Source of the DNA: CAZDIO01 sp964505555
GTDB lineage: Bacteria > Bdellovibrionota_C > UBA2361 > SZUA-149 > CAZDIO01
DNA length: 64,000 bases
NCBI GenBank assembly: GCA_964505555.1
Contig: CAZDIO010000117.1
Coordinates: 24,897 to 88,896, forward strand
Reading direction: 5' to 3'
The notes beneath the pieces were generated by a model. The model had not been told where the DNA came from. It was given only the letters and a program-made list of their open reading frames with translations, and made no database searches. The translations under genes and the position numbers were made by a program. Shown piece after piece: positions 44,778 through 54,369 of the stretch (position 1 is its first letter; the number at the start of each line of letters is the position of its first letter).

Positions 44778-47339
44778 GTGAAAGAGTATTTCTTAAAAAA
44801 ACCCCCGCCCCAAAAGCCCTTCTTCTCTGGACGATGGAATTCCTTTGGTCTAGATGTTTTACACCTTACATCTCTAAGCACTTTGTTTATTCTACAACCG
44901 ATCTTGTCCCTCCTCTCCGAAACTCCTGAGTTCCTAACTATTCGTCGTGTAGAATATAATGAACTGATCTTTCTTGTAGCTCTCTTACTTTCCATTCCAT
45001 TGGGATTTGCCCTTATTGAAGGGATCATTGGCTTTATAAGCATCTCCGGAAGGCGGTACAGTCATCTTTTGTTTCTATCCTTACTTTTTTCACTCGGTAT
45101 TTCCCGGATAATAAAATTTGAAAGCATAACCTCTGGGACATTGCTTCTCTTTATAATTCTCCTCTCTGCATTAATACTAGGAATCGCCTCTGTGCGTCTT
45201 CAAACGATGCGACTGTTTCTTACTTTTCTTAGTCCTGGAATTATCGTAGTCCCGATACTCTTTTTTATTAACCCTACCCTTCAACGTGCGTTTATTCAGA
45301 GCACACCAAACGTTTTGCAAACCCAAAAAGCTGAGCGTCCTGTTCCGATAGTGATGATTATCTTTGATGAGTTTCCAATCACCTCCCTTCTAGACAACAA
45401 CCTAAAGATTGACGAAACCCGGTTTCCAAACTTCTCCTTCCTTCAAAAAAACTCACATTGGTTTCGAAATGCAACATCGGTCAGTGACGGCACAGAGCTT
45501 GCGGTTCCAGCGATCCTTACCGGTCGTTATCCAAAAAAAGCCCTTCCTACGTTCTCTGATCACCCAGAAAATCTCTTTACCTTACTCGCACCTTCATATG
45601 AGATTTACGCCGAAGAAACGGTAACGGAGCTTTGTCCACAAAACCTCTGTCCAAGAAAATTTCAAGGGGTCTTTTCTCAGCACTTCTCTGAATTAGTAGC
45701 CGACCTAGTGGCTGTGTATCTAACGATTGTGGTTCCAGCAAATTTAGATCTCAACTTACCAAACATCTCTCAATCGTGGGGTGGATTTTGGAGCAACAGA
45801 AAAAAACAGAGCCGATTTGAGGAGCTTACTGATCACGCTTTTATAGACGATCGCTCCGAACTAATTGAAAACTTCATCGGTTCAATTCGTTCCCAAAAAA
45901 AACCAACGCTTCACTTTCTTCATGTTTTATTTCCACATTATCCCTGGAAGTATCTCCCTTCCGGAAAGATCTATACTGCTGATTATCTCGATGGATTACT
46001 CCCCGGAGAGCTCTGGGGTGACGATGAATGGGCGACGATTCACGGCATGCAGCGCCATTTACTTCAGGTTCAGTATTTAGACTCCCTCATAGGAAAACTC
46101 ATTTCACACTTAAAGGAAGAAGGACTGTTTGATGAATCCTTAATTATTATCACTGCCGATCACGGTGTAAGCTTTCAACCAGGAGATCGTCGTCGACCCC
46201 TGACACAAACAAACTATTATGACATCCTTCCCGTTCCACTATTCTTTAAATTGCCGTTTCAAAATCAGGGAGAGATAAGCGATCGTAACGTACAAACAAT
46301 TGATATCCTCCCGAGCATTGCAGATGCTCTAAAACTCCCTCTCTCATGGAAGATTGATGGGGTCTCTGCCTGGTCATCTCTTCCCGCTCCTCCGACAAAG
46401 CACTTTTATTTTAACAATCGAAAAAAGCCGAAACAACAACTAGAGTTTGACTCTTCTCTCATATTAAATTCCCCCACGATTAAAAGAATTCATCAACTCT
46501 TTCCACCCGCAGAGAACAAAGCAGAAAACAAAAACGCTTTCTATTCCCCAGCGCTTTTTCCTCACCTTTTGCAACAAAACGTCTCGGCACTAAATATCGA
46601 AGAGGGAAGCTCTACCTACGAGATTGACCAAGAGGAGTTTTTAAATGCCGTTGATACAAAAGGACGGATCCTTCCTGCGCGCATCACGGGAGAAGTTACC
46701 TTCAATCCCGACACAAAAGAGGAGAGCTCTCTTGCTCTTTCACTCAATGGAGTTATTCAAAGCGCGACAAAACCCTTACGTGGCGACAAAGAAAAGAGAT
46801 TTGCGTTTTTACTTCCAGAAAACGCCTTTAGAGATGGAAGAAATGATCTTGAACTGTTTGAGGTAGTAAAGAAAAAAGATGACAAACAGTTTCTCCTTAG
46901 AAGAGCTCACCGTTTGACGATGGAGGAGTTTGAGTTGATTAGCACAGAAGGAAAAGAAACTCTTCGCTCTAAAACCGGGGAAAGCTACCCGGTGGAAACT
47001 ACAAATGGAAATGGCGCACTAGACTCCGTTGTGGAGCGAGATGGTAAGGTTGTTTTTTCTGGATGGGCTGCTGATATAAGTGATAAAGAACTTGCAAAAA
47101 AAGTAGTCTGCTTTGTTGATGGAAGATTTGTATCCTCACTTTCAACTTTTCGAACCCGAAAAGATGTCTCTAAGCTTTATGGCCCTTGGGCAGAATCTTC
47201 CGGTTTTATCTTTGAAGCATCCGCATCCCGAATAAACCCCAATTCTCAAGCAATCCGCCTCTTTGCCCTTTCTAAAAAAGGCACCGCGAGAGAGTTGATT
47301 CACTCTTCTCAACTTCAGCGGAAAAGAAAGAAGAGTTAG
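44778..47339 (+). CDS. Membrane sulfatase/phosphotransferase (alkaline phosphatase superfamily)
   Basis: 853 residues, GTG start with AAAGGA upstream. Four N-terminal membrane helices (about 30-185), then a periplasmic sulfatase-fold domain (about 190-520): metal Asp in VMIIFDEFP, a Thr or Ser nucleophile region DGTELAVPAILTGRYP, HVLFPHYPWKYLP and the metal Asp-His pair in IITADHGVSF. It recalls LTA-synthase/EptA-like enzymes that move phospho-groups onto envelope glycans. The C-terminal beta modules (about 600-853) include GWAADISDKELAKKVV and VDGRFV, seen in glycan-associated proteins. Confidence 0.83.
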   Translation: MKEYFLKKPPPQKPFFSGRWNSFGLDVLHLTSLSTLFILQPILSLLSETPEFLTIRRVEYNELIFLVALLLSIPLGFALIEGIIGFISISGRRYSHLLFLSLLFSLGISRIIKFESITSGTLLLFIILLSALILGIASVRLQTMRLFLTFLSPGIIVVPILFFINPTLQRAFIQSTPNVLQTQKAERPVPIVMIIFDEFPITSLLDNNLKIDETRFPNFSFLQKNSHWFRNATSVSDGTELAVPAILTGRYPKKALPTFSDHPENLFTLLAPSYEIYAEETVTELCPQNLCPRKFQGVFSQHFSELVADLVAVYLTIVVPANLDLNLPNISQSWGGFWSNRKKQSRFEELTDHAFIDDRSELIENFIGSIRSQKKPTLHFLHVLFPHYPWKYLPSGKIYTADYLDGLLPGELWGDDEWATIHGMQRHLLQVQYLDSLIGKLISHLKEEGLFDESLIIITADHGVSFQPGDRRRPLTQTNYYDILPVPLFFKLPFQNQGEISDRNVQTIDILPSIADALKLPLSWKIDGVSAWSSLPAPPTKHFYFNNRKKPKQQLEFDSSLILNSPTIKRIHQLFPPAENKAENKNAFYSPALFPHLLQQNVSALNIEEGSSTYEIDQEEFLNAVDTKGRILPARITGEVTFNPDTKEESSLALSLNGVIQSATKPLRGDKEKRFAFLLPENAFRDGRNDLELFEVVKKKDDKQFLLRRAHRLTMEEFELISTEGKETLRSKTGESYPVETTNGNGALDSVVERDGKVVFSGWAADISDKELAKKVVCFVDGRFVSSLSTFRTRKDVSKLYGPWAESSGFIFEASASRINPNSQAIRLFALSKKGTARELIHSSQLQRKRKKS

Positions 47340-47597
47340 GATAGTAGGTTCATCATTCCTGTCGTTGCGAGCCCCACGCTGGGCTCTGGGTAAACTCCAC
47401 GAAGCAATCTCGAACCCTTGTTGATAATATGAGATTGCTTCGCTTCGCTCGCAACGACAGGAGTGTGCGCATTACAGGGTAATCGCTTTAGAGCTCAAAC
47501 CAAGAGAGAACGAAAAGACAAGGGAATTAAGAAAGAACCGAAAGTTCCATAGTTATCATATTGTCTTATGTAGATCTAGGTGAAACAAACCTTGATT
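47340..47597. repeat. Spacer with nested palindrome, copy B
   Basis: Outer arms CCTGTCGTTGCGAGC (47358-47372) and GCTCGCAACGACAGG (47447-47461) are perfectly complementary over 15 bases. Nested inside, CGAAGCAATCTC (47400-47411) pairs with GAGATTGCTTCG (47431-47442). The remainder is AT-rich without ORFs. Confidence 0.9.
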
Positions 47598-48011
47598 TTA
47601 CAGCACAGCAAGCATCGTTGGATTATCGATATAAAACTGCGCACTTACAACGAGTCCTTCTTGAATCTCCCATACATGCGCAATCGGCACATCGTAACGG
47701 TTCCCACTACTGTTTACTGTTCCCTGAGTTCGACCAATAGCTACGACACAATCTCCTGCATCAACAAACCGCTCAATGGTCAGAGTCGAATTGATAGCTT
47801 GTGTGAGCCTAATAAAACACTCGCGTGCCGCATCACGCCCCTGAAACTTCCCTCCCCACGGGATCTCAGTTGATTGGGTGATCACGATATCTGGGGCAAA
47901 TAAACTTAACACTTCAGCGATCTCACGCCGCTTGAAGGCATCATAAACTTGGCGAACAACTTCTACATTCGGTCGAGTGTTTGTTTCCTCTTTCATTCCA
48001 TGCTTCGCCAT
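47598..48011 (-). CDS. SnoaL-like / NTF2-fold protein
   Basis: 137 residues from the ATG at 48011, chosen because GGGAGGAGTA sits just upstream; a longer frame to 48047 is less supported. NTF2-like pattern: VVRQVYDAFKRREIAEVLSLFAP, WGGKFQGRDAARECF, RYDVPIAHVWEIQEGLVVSA and FYIDNPTMLAVL. The family includes ketosteroid isomerases, polyketide cyclases and orphan small-molecule binders, so function is not assignable. It stands alone between repeats. Confidence 0.85.
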   Translation of the reverse strand: MAKHGMKEETNTRPNVEVVRQVYDAFKRREIAEVLSLFAPDIVITQSTEIPWGGKFQGRDAARECFIRLTQAINSTLTIERFVDAGDCVVAIGRTQGTVNSSGNRYDVPIAHVWEIQEGLVVSAQFYIDNPTMLAVL

Positions 48012-48295
48012 TACTCCTCCCATAGTATCAGAAATTAACAAGAGCATTTTAAAGCATAAAACTTAGCTGGCAATATAAATTATTAGAATTGTGTTAATCC
48101 GCGCCATATCGCTTTTTAGTTTTTTTTAATTAGTACATTGTTAGAAATAGCGCACTGCATCTTGAAGGCGCTCAATTCTCATTTTTAATCGGGTAGACAG
48201 TTGTACACCTTTCTTTCGGAGAACTTCTATAGTTCTGCGCTGGAAAGGTGACAAGGACAAAGAAAGATTAAGGATTTTTGAAAGGAGAGCTGCCC
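48012..48295. other. Intergenic region with nested hairpin upstream of the CBS-like gene
   Basis: CACCTTTC (48206-48213) pairs with GAAAGGTG (48243-48250), and inside it AGAACT (48220-48225) pairs with AGTTCT (48231-48236). Six-base internal loops on each side are symmetric. It ends 45 bases before the ATG. An AT-rich tract TTAGTTTTTTTTAATTAG lies near 48116-48133. Nothing else is recognised. Confidence 0.5.
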
Positions 48296-49273
48296 ATGCC
48301 CACATTACCGTTACTTGAATATCTGTCTGGTCTCCAGATCTGCGACGCGGAGTCGCTTTTTCCGGTTCATCCATCCGCGAACCGGAAAGTTCTTCCACGG
48401 GCTGATGATAAGGCCTTAGATTACCTCGATTTACTCGAAGAACAGGGTGGATCAGTTCCATTTCTCTCTTCCGATGGAACATTTCAGGGAGCAATTAGCC
48501 CGTATGGCTTTGTTGATGACATACAGGAAGCTCGAGGAAGTCGTCATCGTGACCACTTGGAGAGCTATAGACTGGACGTTCTGCTTGTGGGGAAGATCGG
48601 TCGAAGGATCGTCAGACCGGTTCGTCCCACAGACTCGGTCATCTGCCTCCTTGATTGGTTCTTTCAGGGTGCACATCGGGTGCATCTCGTATCAGATGAG
48701 GGGGAACTCGCCGGGCATGTCGACCTGAGTGATTTTCTCGCCGGTGTGTTGAAACTTTTGCCGGAACTTTCAAAACGAACGGTACAACGATCAACTCTTC
48801 ATAGTAAGCATGCAACAGCAACACTGGCGGATCCCCTTCTTAAGGTACTGAAGAAATTCACTCAGACAAGGCGAATCGCCGTGGTGACTATCAAGGGCCA
48901 GCTTGCTCCCGTACCGATCTCGATACTCCCTGCGATAAGAGCGCTCGCCGAAGAACCGTCGATTATCCACATGAAGGTAGAACAGTTTCTCGGTGAGAAT
49001 GCGAAAAAAGCGGGGACGGTCCCACCATGTCCACTCGTTGGACATCTGCAAACGATGGGAACGATCTTTGATCAGCTTCTTGCTCAAGGAACTGTGGTCG
49101 TCGTCGACGAGAAGGAATCGGATCTGGTGACCCACACAAGAACAACGGTAGTAGGAACGCTCGATAGCGGAGATATCTTCAACTCCGATATCATGGAGAA
49201 CCTCGATACCATGGTAGAGGTAGAGGGCGCCAGTGCACTGCCCTTATTTGAGCAAGTAAAGTCAGCGGGATAA
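48296..49273 (+). CDS. CBS-like two-module hypothetical protein
   Basis: 325 residues. AAAGGAG seven bases before the ATG at 48296 fixes the start. Repeated CBS-like elements, such as VPFLSSDGTFQGAISPYGFV (about 56), VHLVSDEGELAGHVDLSDFL (about 121) and TRRIAVVTIKGQLAPVPI, suggest CBS-fold modules, but the match is weak. No enzyme domain. Possibly a nucleotide sensor; a firm assignment needs structure prediction. A hairpin terminator follows. Confidence 0.65.
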   Translation: MPTLPLLEYLSGLQICDAESLFPVHPSANRKVLPRADDKALDYLDLLEEQGGSVPFLSSDGTFQGAISPYGFVDDIQEARGSRHRDHLESYRLDVLLVGKIGRRIVRPVRPTDSVICLLDWFFQGAHRVHLVSDEGELAGHVDLSDFLAGVLKLLPELSKRTVQRSTLHSKHATATLADPLLKVLKKFTQTRRIAVVTIKGQLAPVPISILPAIRALAEEPSIIHMKVEQFLGENAKKAGTVPPCPLVGHLQTMGTIFDQLLAQGTVVVVDEKESDLVTHTRTTVVGTLDSGDIFNSDIMENLDTMVEVEGASALPLFEQVKSAG

Positions 49274-49302
49274 CCGCAATGAAGGTTTACCTCCACCTAG
49301 GA

Positions 49303-49345
49303 GGGTGGCTCGGTTAGGATGTCCGGGTCACCCTTCTTAAATTTT
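49303..49345 (+). terminator. Hairpin terminator after the CBS-like gene
   Basis: GGGTGGCTCGG and CCGGGTCACCC form an 11-base imperfect stem around nine bases, followed by TTCTTAAATTTT. Confidence 0.55.
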
Positions 49346-49389
49346 GACAGATTCTAGATCGTGCAAGGAGCTTTTTTAAAGGAGAGTGC

Positions 49390-49503
49390 TTTTTTTAATG
49401 AACACAGAGTTTCACAGGGTTACACAGAGGGAAGAATCTTCCTAATATTTTAATTGTGTATTTTTAACTCTGTGCAACCCTGTGAAACTCTGTGTTCAAA
49501 AAA
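49390..49503. repeat. Long inverted repeat, putative bidirectional terminator
   Basis: Arms of 30 bases at 49400-49429 and 49468-49497 (beginning GAACACAGAGTTTCACAGGG) pair with a single mismatch, and are extended by TTTTTTT on one side and AAAAAAA on the other. The loop is 38 bases. It lies between two convergent genes, which suits termination in both directions. Confidence 0.85.
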
Positions 49504-49526
49504 TCCTTTCGCTACGACCCACCGAT

Positions 49527-52178
49527 CTACATCAACTTCGCAATCAACGCTGTCCACCCCGTTTGATGACTCGCTCCTACTCCTGCCCCTGTCTCGGGAT
49601 TAAAGTATTCATAGAACAAAAGATGATCTCGCCAATGTTTCCCTTGAAAAATCGGATTTGCGCCGTAGCAGGGGCGAAACTCCTGTTTATTTTTTGTAAA
49701 CAGGAGTTTTAACCGGTTTGATAGATCCCTAGCAACCTCCAACAAGGTGCACTCTTTTCCTGAACCGGTTGGATACTCTACTTTAAGCTCCTCTCCGTAG
49801 TAGTGATAAAAACGTTGCAACGCTTCAATGATTAAAAAGTTAATCGGTAACCAGATCGGCCCACGCCAGTTGGAGTTTCCACCAAACAATCCTGTGCTTG
49901 ATTCTGCAGGTTGATAGCCTACCGTATAACTTGTGCCGTCTACTCGGAGTTCATAGGGATTTTTTTCATAGACTCGCGAAAGGGAACGGATACCATAGGG
50001 AGAGAGAAACTCATTTTCATCAAGCATCCGTTTTAAAATACGAATGAGCTTGTTCTTTGTAACAATAGAGAGAATTCGTCTCTTTCCAACTCCCGGAGAA
50101 TCCATGCGTGCCATGTTGACCGCTAAGTGTGGTTTGTGGGCAACAAACCATTTTAATCTCCTTCGAAAATCAGGAAGGGCCTCTAGCACTGAAGGCTCAA
50201 TCGTTGCGTTTGCCGCAAGAGGGATAAGCCCCACTAACGAACGAATACGAAGCGGCTTGATCGTTCCATCAGGAAGGTGCAATTGGTCATAAAAAAATCC
50301 ATCCTCCTCATCCCACAAAGCATGCCCATGACCACCGATGTTTGACATCGCATACGCAATTCGCAAGAAGTGTTCAAGAAATTTTGAGGCAGTATCTTGG
50401 TAGACAGGATTTTTTAGTGAAAGCTCTAGGGAGATCTGGAGCATACTCAAACAATACGCAGCCATCCAACTCGTTCCATCGGCCTGGTCGATATGCCCCC
50501 CGGTCGGTAACGGTGCGCTGCGGTCAAACACCCCGATGTTATCAAGCCCAAGAAACCCTCCCTGAAAGATATTCAACCCTTCTGCATCTTTTCGATTCAC
50601 CCACCAGGTGAAGTTCAAAAGCATCTTATGAAAGATCCCTTCCAGGAAATCATAATCCGGTTTGCCAGTGCGCTTTGCTTCAATTTTAAACACCCGGTAA
50701 GCAGCACCAGCATGCACCGGAGGATTTACATCCCCAAACGCCCACTCATACGCTGGAAGTTGGCCGTTTGGGTGCATGTACCATTCTCTGGTCATCAGCT
50801 CCAATTGGCGCTTTGCAAAATCAACATCGACCAGTGAAAAAGGGATCGCATGAAAAGCAAGATCCCACGCCGCATACCAGGGATACTCCCATTTATCCGG
50901 CATGGAGATAATGTCAAAATTGGTAAGGTGCACCCAATCACGATTTCGTCCAGAGCTTCGATTCGCAGCGACCTTTTCTCCGGTCGGATCTCCTTTTAAC
51001 CACTGCTCAACATCGTAGTAGTAAAGCTGCTTTGTCCAAAGAAGCCCTGCAAAGGCCTGACGTTGAATTCTCTTTTCATCCTCAGACAGAGAGTCTGCAT
51101 GGATCTGCGCGTAGAATTCATCTGCCTCTTCTACCCGCTTTTTAAACGTCGCATCAAATCCTTGAAACGGAGCATCATCCTCACCTTTACACAGCCTGAG
51201 CTGAAAGGATTTTTTCTCTCCAGGCTCCAGTGTCGCCTGGAGATGAACCGCTGCTTTCGTGCCACTAAGTGCGGGGTTTACCGCGTCGAGATTTTTATTA
51301 ACAAAGTAATTATGAAATGCGTCCTTAAAATAGATCTTATCTTCAGGATTTTCTCTATTATATCGACGAAGGTTCGTTTCATTATCGGTAAAAAGAACAT
51401 CCCCCTCTCCTTTTCCGTAGAGGTGATAAACACCCAAGACCGGATGATCCGCTTTAACCGCGAGATAATTTTTCCCCTGCTTCCCAAGACTTAATCGTGG
51501 TTTTCCAGGAACATCATTGAGAGGACCCGCGGGGTATCCCCAACTCCACGTATTTCTAAACCAGAGCGAGGGGAGAACTTCAATCTCGGCGCGATCGGGT
51601 CCTCGATTACAGATCGTTATTCGGATAAGGATATCTTCAATCGATTTCTTTCCATACTCAACCACACAATCAAAATACCGATCTTCAGAAAATACCCCAG
51701 AATCTACAAGCTCATACTCCGGTTCAAACTTCCCCCGTTTCTTATTTTCGGCAACTAATTGTGCATAGGGGAAAGGTTGTTGGGGATACTTATAGAGCAT
51801 CTTCATGTAGCTGTGAGTAGGAGTGGAGTCGAGGTAGAAGTAGTATTCCTTTACATCTTCGCCGTGGTTTCCCTCATTTGAGGTAAGACCAAAGAAACGC
51901 TCCTTCAAGATCGAGTCTTTCTGATTCCAAAACGCTACGGAGAAACAGAGATATTGAAACCGATCAGAGATCCCGGCAATCCCATCTTCTCCCCACCGGT
52001 AGGCTCTACTTCTTGAATCATCATGAGAGAGAAATTCCCACGCAGTTCCATGCTCACTGTAATCTTCGCGGACGGTGCCCCAGGCACGATCACTAAGATA
52101 CGGCCCCCACTGCTTCCAGTTTGCAGCACGGGTATGGTACTCTTCAAGCCGCTTCTCTTCTGGGTTTTTCTTACTCAT
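49527..52178 (-). CDS. GH63-like glucosidase
   Basis: 883 residues. Large all-alpha catalytic C-terminal region with KWEYPWYAAWDLAFHAIPFS, MHPNGQLPAYEWAFGDVNPP and NSNWRGPIWLPINFLIIEAL, typical of glycoside hydrolase family 63 (mannosyl-oligosaccharide glucosidase/mannosylglycerate hydrolase-like). The acid is likely the Asp of AAWD, the base the Glu of the final FYEYFNPETGAG segment. The N-terminal beta domain is not fully assigned. Bacterial relatives often cluster with glycogen genes. The start overlaps the GH133 stop by four bases. Confidence 0.85.
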   Translation of the reverse strand: MSKKNPEEKRLEEYHTRAANWKQWGPYLSDRAWGTVREDYSEHGTAWEFLSHDDSRSRAYRWGEDGIAGISDRFQYLCFSVAFWNQKDSILKERFFGLTSNEGNHGEDVKEYYFYLDSTPTHSYMKMLYKYPQQPFPYAQLVAENKKRGKFEPEYELVDSGVFSEDRYFDCVVEYGKKSIEDILIRITICNRGPDRAEIEVLPSLWFRNTWSWGYPAGPLNDVPGKPRLSLGKQGKNYLAVKADHPVLGVYHLYGKGEGDVLFTDNETNLRRYNRENPEDKIYFKDAFHNYFVNKNLDAVNPALSGTKAAVHLQATLEPGEKKSFQLRLCKGEDDAPFQGFDATFKKRVEEADEFYAQIHADSLSEDEKRIQRQAFAGLLWTKQLYYYDVEQWLKGDPTGEKVAANRSSGRNRDWVHLTNFDIISMPDKWEYPWYAAWDLAFHAIPFSLVDVDFAKRQLELMTREWYMHPNGQLPAYEWAFGDVNPPVHAGAAYRVFKIEAKRTGKPDYDFLEGIFHKMLLNFTWWVNRKDAEGLNIFQGGFLGLDNIGVFDRSAPLPTGGHIDQADGTSWMAAYCLSMLQISLELSLKNPVYQDTASKFLEHFLRIAYAMSNIGGHGHALWDEEDGFFYDQLHLPDGTIKPLRIRSLVGLIPLAANATIEPSVLEALPDFRRRLKWFVAHKPHLAVNMARMDSPGVGKRRILSIVTKNKLIRILKRMLDENEFLSPYGIRSLSRVYEKNPYELRVDGTSYTVGYQPAESSTGLFGGNSNWRGPIWLPINFLIIEALQRFYHYYGEELKVEYPTGSGKECTLLEVARDLSNRLKLLFTKNKQEFRPCYGANPIFQGKHWRDHLLFYEYFNPETGAGVGASHQTGWTALIAKLM

Positions 52179-54328
52179 CGCTTTTTCTGCTCTTTTTTAG
52201 ACCTTTTCTGCACTACTGTTTTTTGGGGAGTTCTTTTTTTAGAAATTCCTTTTTTCGTGTTTCTTTTTTGTGGCATTTTTTCGTTAGCGGTCTGACACAA
52301 CGACCAACCACGAAGGATCTCACCCACACTCCACGCCTGAGCGATACACCCCCGTGGCAGGTGCGGGGGTTCGGCATCAAAGATCTCACTTACCGACCCA
52401 AGCCCAGCTTCATTAAAGTGCTTTGAAAAATGCTCAAGAAAAGAAAGCGCTGTCACCCGATCCCGATACACCTTAAGGTAAGATGCAATAAAGACACCAA
52501 TTAGCCAAGGCCAAACCGTGCCCTGGTGATAACTCCCGTCACGCTGTAACTGATCTCCCTGATAGATACTGTGGTAACTTGGGTCGTAAGAACTCAGTGA
52601 CCGTAATCCATAGGGGGTGTAGAGTGACTTCAAACAGATATCGACAACTTGCCTCGCCTGAAAAGGGGTCAGAAGATCAAAAGCAATGCCGGTAGCAAAA
52701 AGCTGATTGGGACGAAGTGCGGTGTTGTTCTGAACTTTCCCACCCACAAGCTCATCTACGACATCATAAAGATATCCACCCTCTTCATACCAGAACCGTT
52801 TCTGAAAACTCTCTCGTACCGCTTCTGCTTGTTGTTGATAATCATCCCCCAGCTTTTTCTTTCCAAGTTCTTTTGAAAACTCACTCATTACCATCAATGC
52901 TTGAAACCAGAGTGCGTTAATTTCTACGGGTTTGCCGATTCGTGGAGTAACGACCCAGGAGCCAACTTTTGCATCCATCCAGGTAAGTTGAACTCCCTCT
53001 TCACCTGCAAAAAGAAGATGATCGTCAGGATCAACATGAATGTTATACCGTGTGCCCTTTTGATAACACTCAATGATACTTACGAGATCAGAAAACAGCT
53101 CCTCAATGAGTGAGAGATCTTTTGTAGCGGTTAGATATGCATAGAGTGCTTGAAGATAGAGAAGTGCGGCATCAACACTGTTATATTCTCCTTCTTTCTG
53201 CTCGACGCTCGTAACGCTCTCTGCTGTGGGAACTACATCAAAAAAACGGTTCGGAAGCATCCCTTCACTCAGATAACTCGCGTAGGTTTTAAGAATCTCT
53301 CGAGCGATCTCATGACGACCCGTAACCAAGGTCAACCCTGGAAGGGAGATCATCGTATCTCGTGTCCAATCAGCAAACCAGTGGTAGCCGGCAATAATTG
53401 AACGACCTTCTCTGCCGTTTTGAAATTCTCGTTTTACTACAAACTGATCTGCTGAAAGAAAAAGTTGTTTTACCCAACCAGGCGCAGTCGCTGGAGCTTG
53501 CAAACAAAGTGCTTGCTCCCGTTTTTGTTCTGAAACATACGTGGCTTTTGATAATGTGAGTTTTGGATCTTCGGTAGAACAACAGATCACTACACTTTTT
53601 TTCGTCGTAAGCTCAATCTTAAAAACCCCCGGGGAGAAGAGATCCTCTACATCATCAAGCCCCCGAAGCTGCTCTTCCCGATGTTTAAAGTTCCAATACC
53701 AATCTGACCCAGAAACAAATTCACCGACACTTGCTCTCATAAAATACGGAGTAGCTTCTGGAGATGCCTGGAGAGAAAATCCACTCTTTTCTACCTTACA
53801 TTGATATTCCTTTCCTCCACGATTCTGCCAATGGTAATCACGATAGACACAGAGTGGTCTAAGAAAAAGTGTTATCGCCTGCGAAGCACGAAGGAGCAAA
53901 TATTGGACAAACGTTGAGTTTCCCTTTCCATGCTCCATCCAGATCCGCTTCTCAATTAGCGCATCACCAAACGCATATCGCCACACCGGTATCTTCCCAT
54001 CAAGAAAGAAATCAACAAGAAAGTGATACCCCGTAGGAGAGATCGTCCCATCACCAAACTCATTTGCTGAAAGAGGAAAAGTTTCTCCGCAGTAGAACGC
54101 CCCCTCATCGAGCTTTGAAACCATCACCACCCGACCGACGGGAGGAGTGAGCGCTGAAACAAGAAGCCCATGGTAGCGTCTGGTGTTTGCACCAGAGACC
54201 GTTCCCGATGCATAGCTCCCCCGACCGTTTGTCACTAGCCATTCTCTTCCTGATAACAATTCGTAGCGGTGCATGAAAAGATCAGCAGATAGCCCCCAAA
54301 CACTCTGCTCCTGTTCCTTCTTGTCCAT
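52175..54328 (-). CDS. Glycogen debranching enzyme, amylo-alpha-1,6-glucosidase type (GH133) with basic tail
   Basis: 717 residues. N-terminal bacterial GDE domain (about 20-215: EWLVTNGRGSYASGTVSGAN, TRRYHGLLVS) and a GH133 (alpha/alpha)6 domain with GYHWFADWTRDTMISLPGL (about 315-333), EYNSVDAALLYLQALYA, WMDAKVGSWVVTPRIGKPVE and YHQGTVWPWLIGVF. The last 33 or so residues are rich in Lys and Arg (PQKRNTKKGISKKRTPQK and onward), unlike typical family members. The enzyme removes alpha-1,6 glucose from glycogen. Coupled to the GH63 gene by ATGA overlap; 41 bases after the ATP-grasp gene. Confidence 0.88.
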   Translation of the reverse strand: MDKKEQEQSVWGLSADLFMHRYELLSGREWLVTNGRGSYASGTVSGANTRRYHGLLVSALTPPVGRVVMVSKLDEGAFYCGETFPLSANEFGDGTISPTGYHFLVDFFLDGKIPVWRYAFGDALIEKRIWMEHGKGNSTFVQYLLLRASQAITLFLRPLCVYRDYHWQNRGGKEYQCKVEKSGFSLQASPEATPYFMRASVGEFVSGSDWYWNFKHREEQLRGLDDVEDLFSPGVFKIELTTKKSVVICCSTEDPKLTLSKATYVSEQKREQALCLQAPATAPGWVKQLFLSADQFVVKREFQNGREGRSIIAGYHWFADWTRDTMISLPGLTLVTGRHEIAREILKTYASYLSEGMLPNRFFDVVPTAESVTSVEQKEGEYNSVDAALLYLQALYAYLTATKDLSLIEELFSDLVSIIECYQKGTRYNIHVDPDDHLLFAGEEGVQLTWMDAKVGSWVVTPRIGKPVEINALWFQALMVMSEFSKELGKKKLGDDYQQQAEAVRESFQKRFWYEEGGYLYDVVDELVGGKVQNNTALRPNQLFATGIAFDLLTPFQARQVVDICLKSLYTPYGLRSLSSYDPSYHSIYQGDQLQRDGSYHQGTVWPWLIGVFIASYLKVYRDRVTALSFLEHFSKHFNEAGLGSVSEIFDAEPPHLPRGCIAQAWSVGEILRGWSLCQTANEKMPQKRNTKKGISKKRTPQKTVVQKRSKKEQKKR

Positions 54329-54369
54329 GATCCCTAAGTGTTTATCAAATTTTTCTATCGAAACATTTT

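Noticed and set aside
48141..48494. 117-codon reverse-strand open frame
   Set aside because: Overlaps the start of the CBS-like gene, which has a strong Shine-Dalgarno; no family features.
51063..51494. 143-codon plus-strand open frame
   Set aside because: Antisense to the GH63-like gene with no recognisable motifs; a shadow frame.
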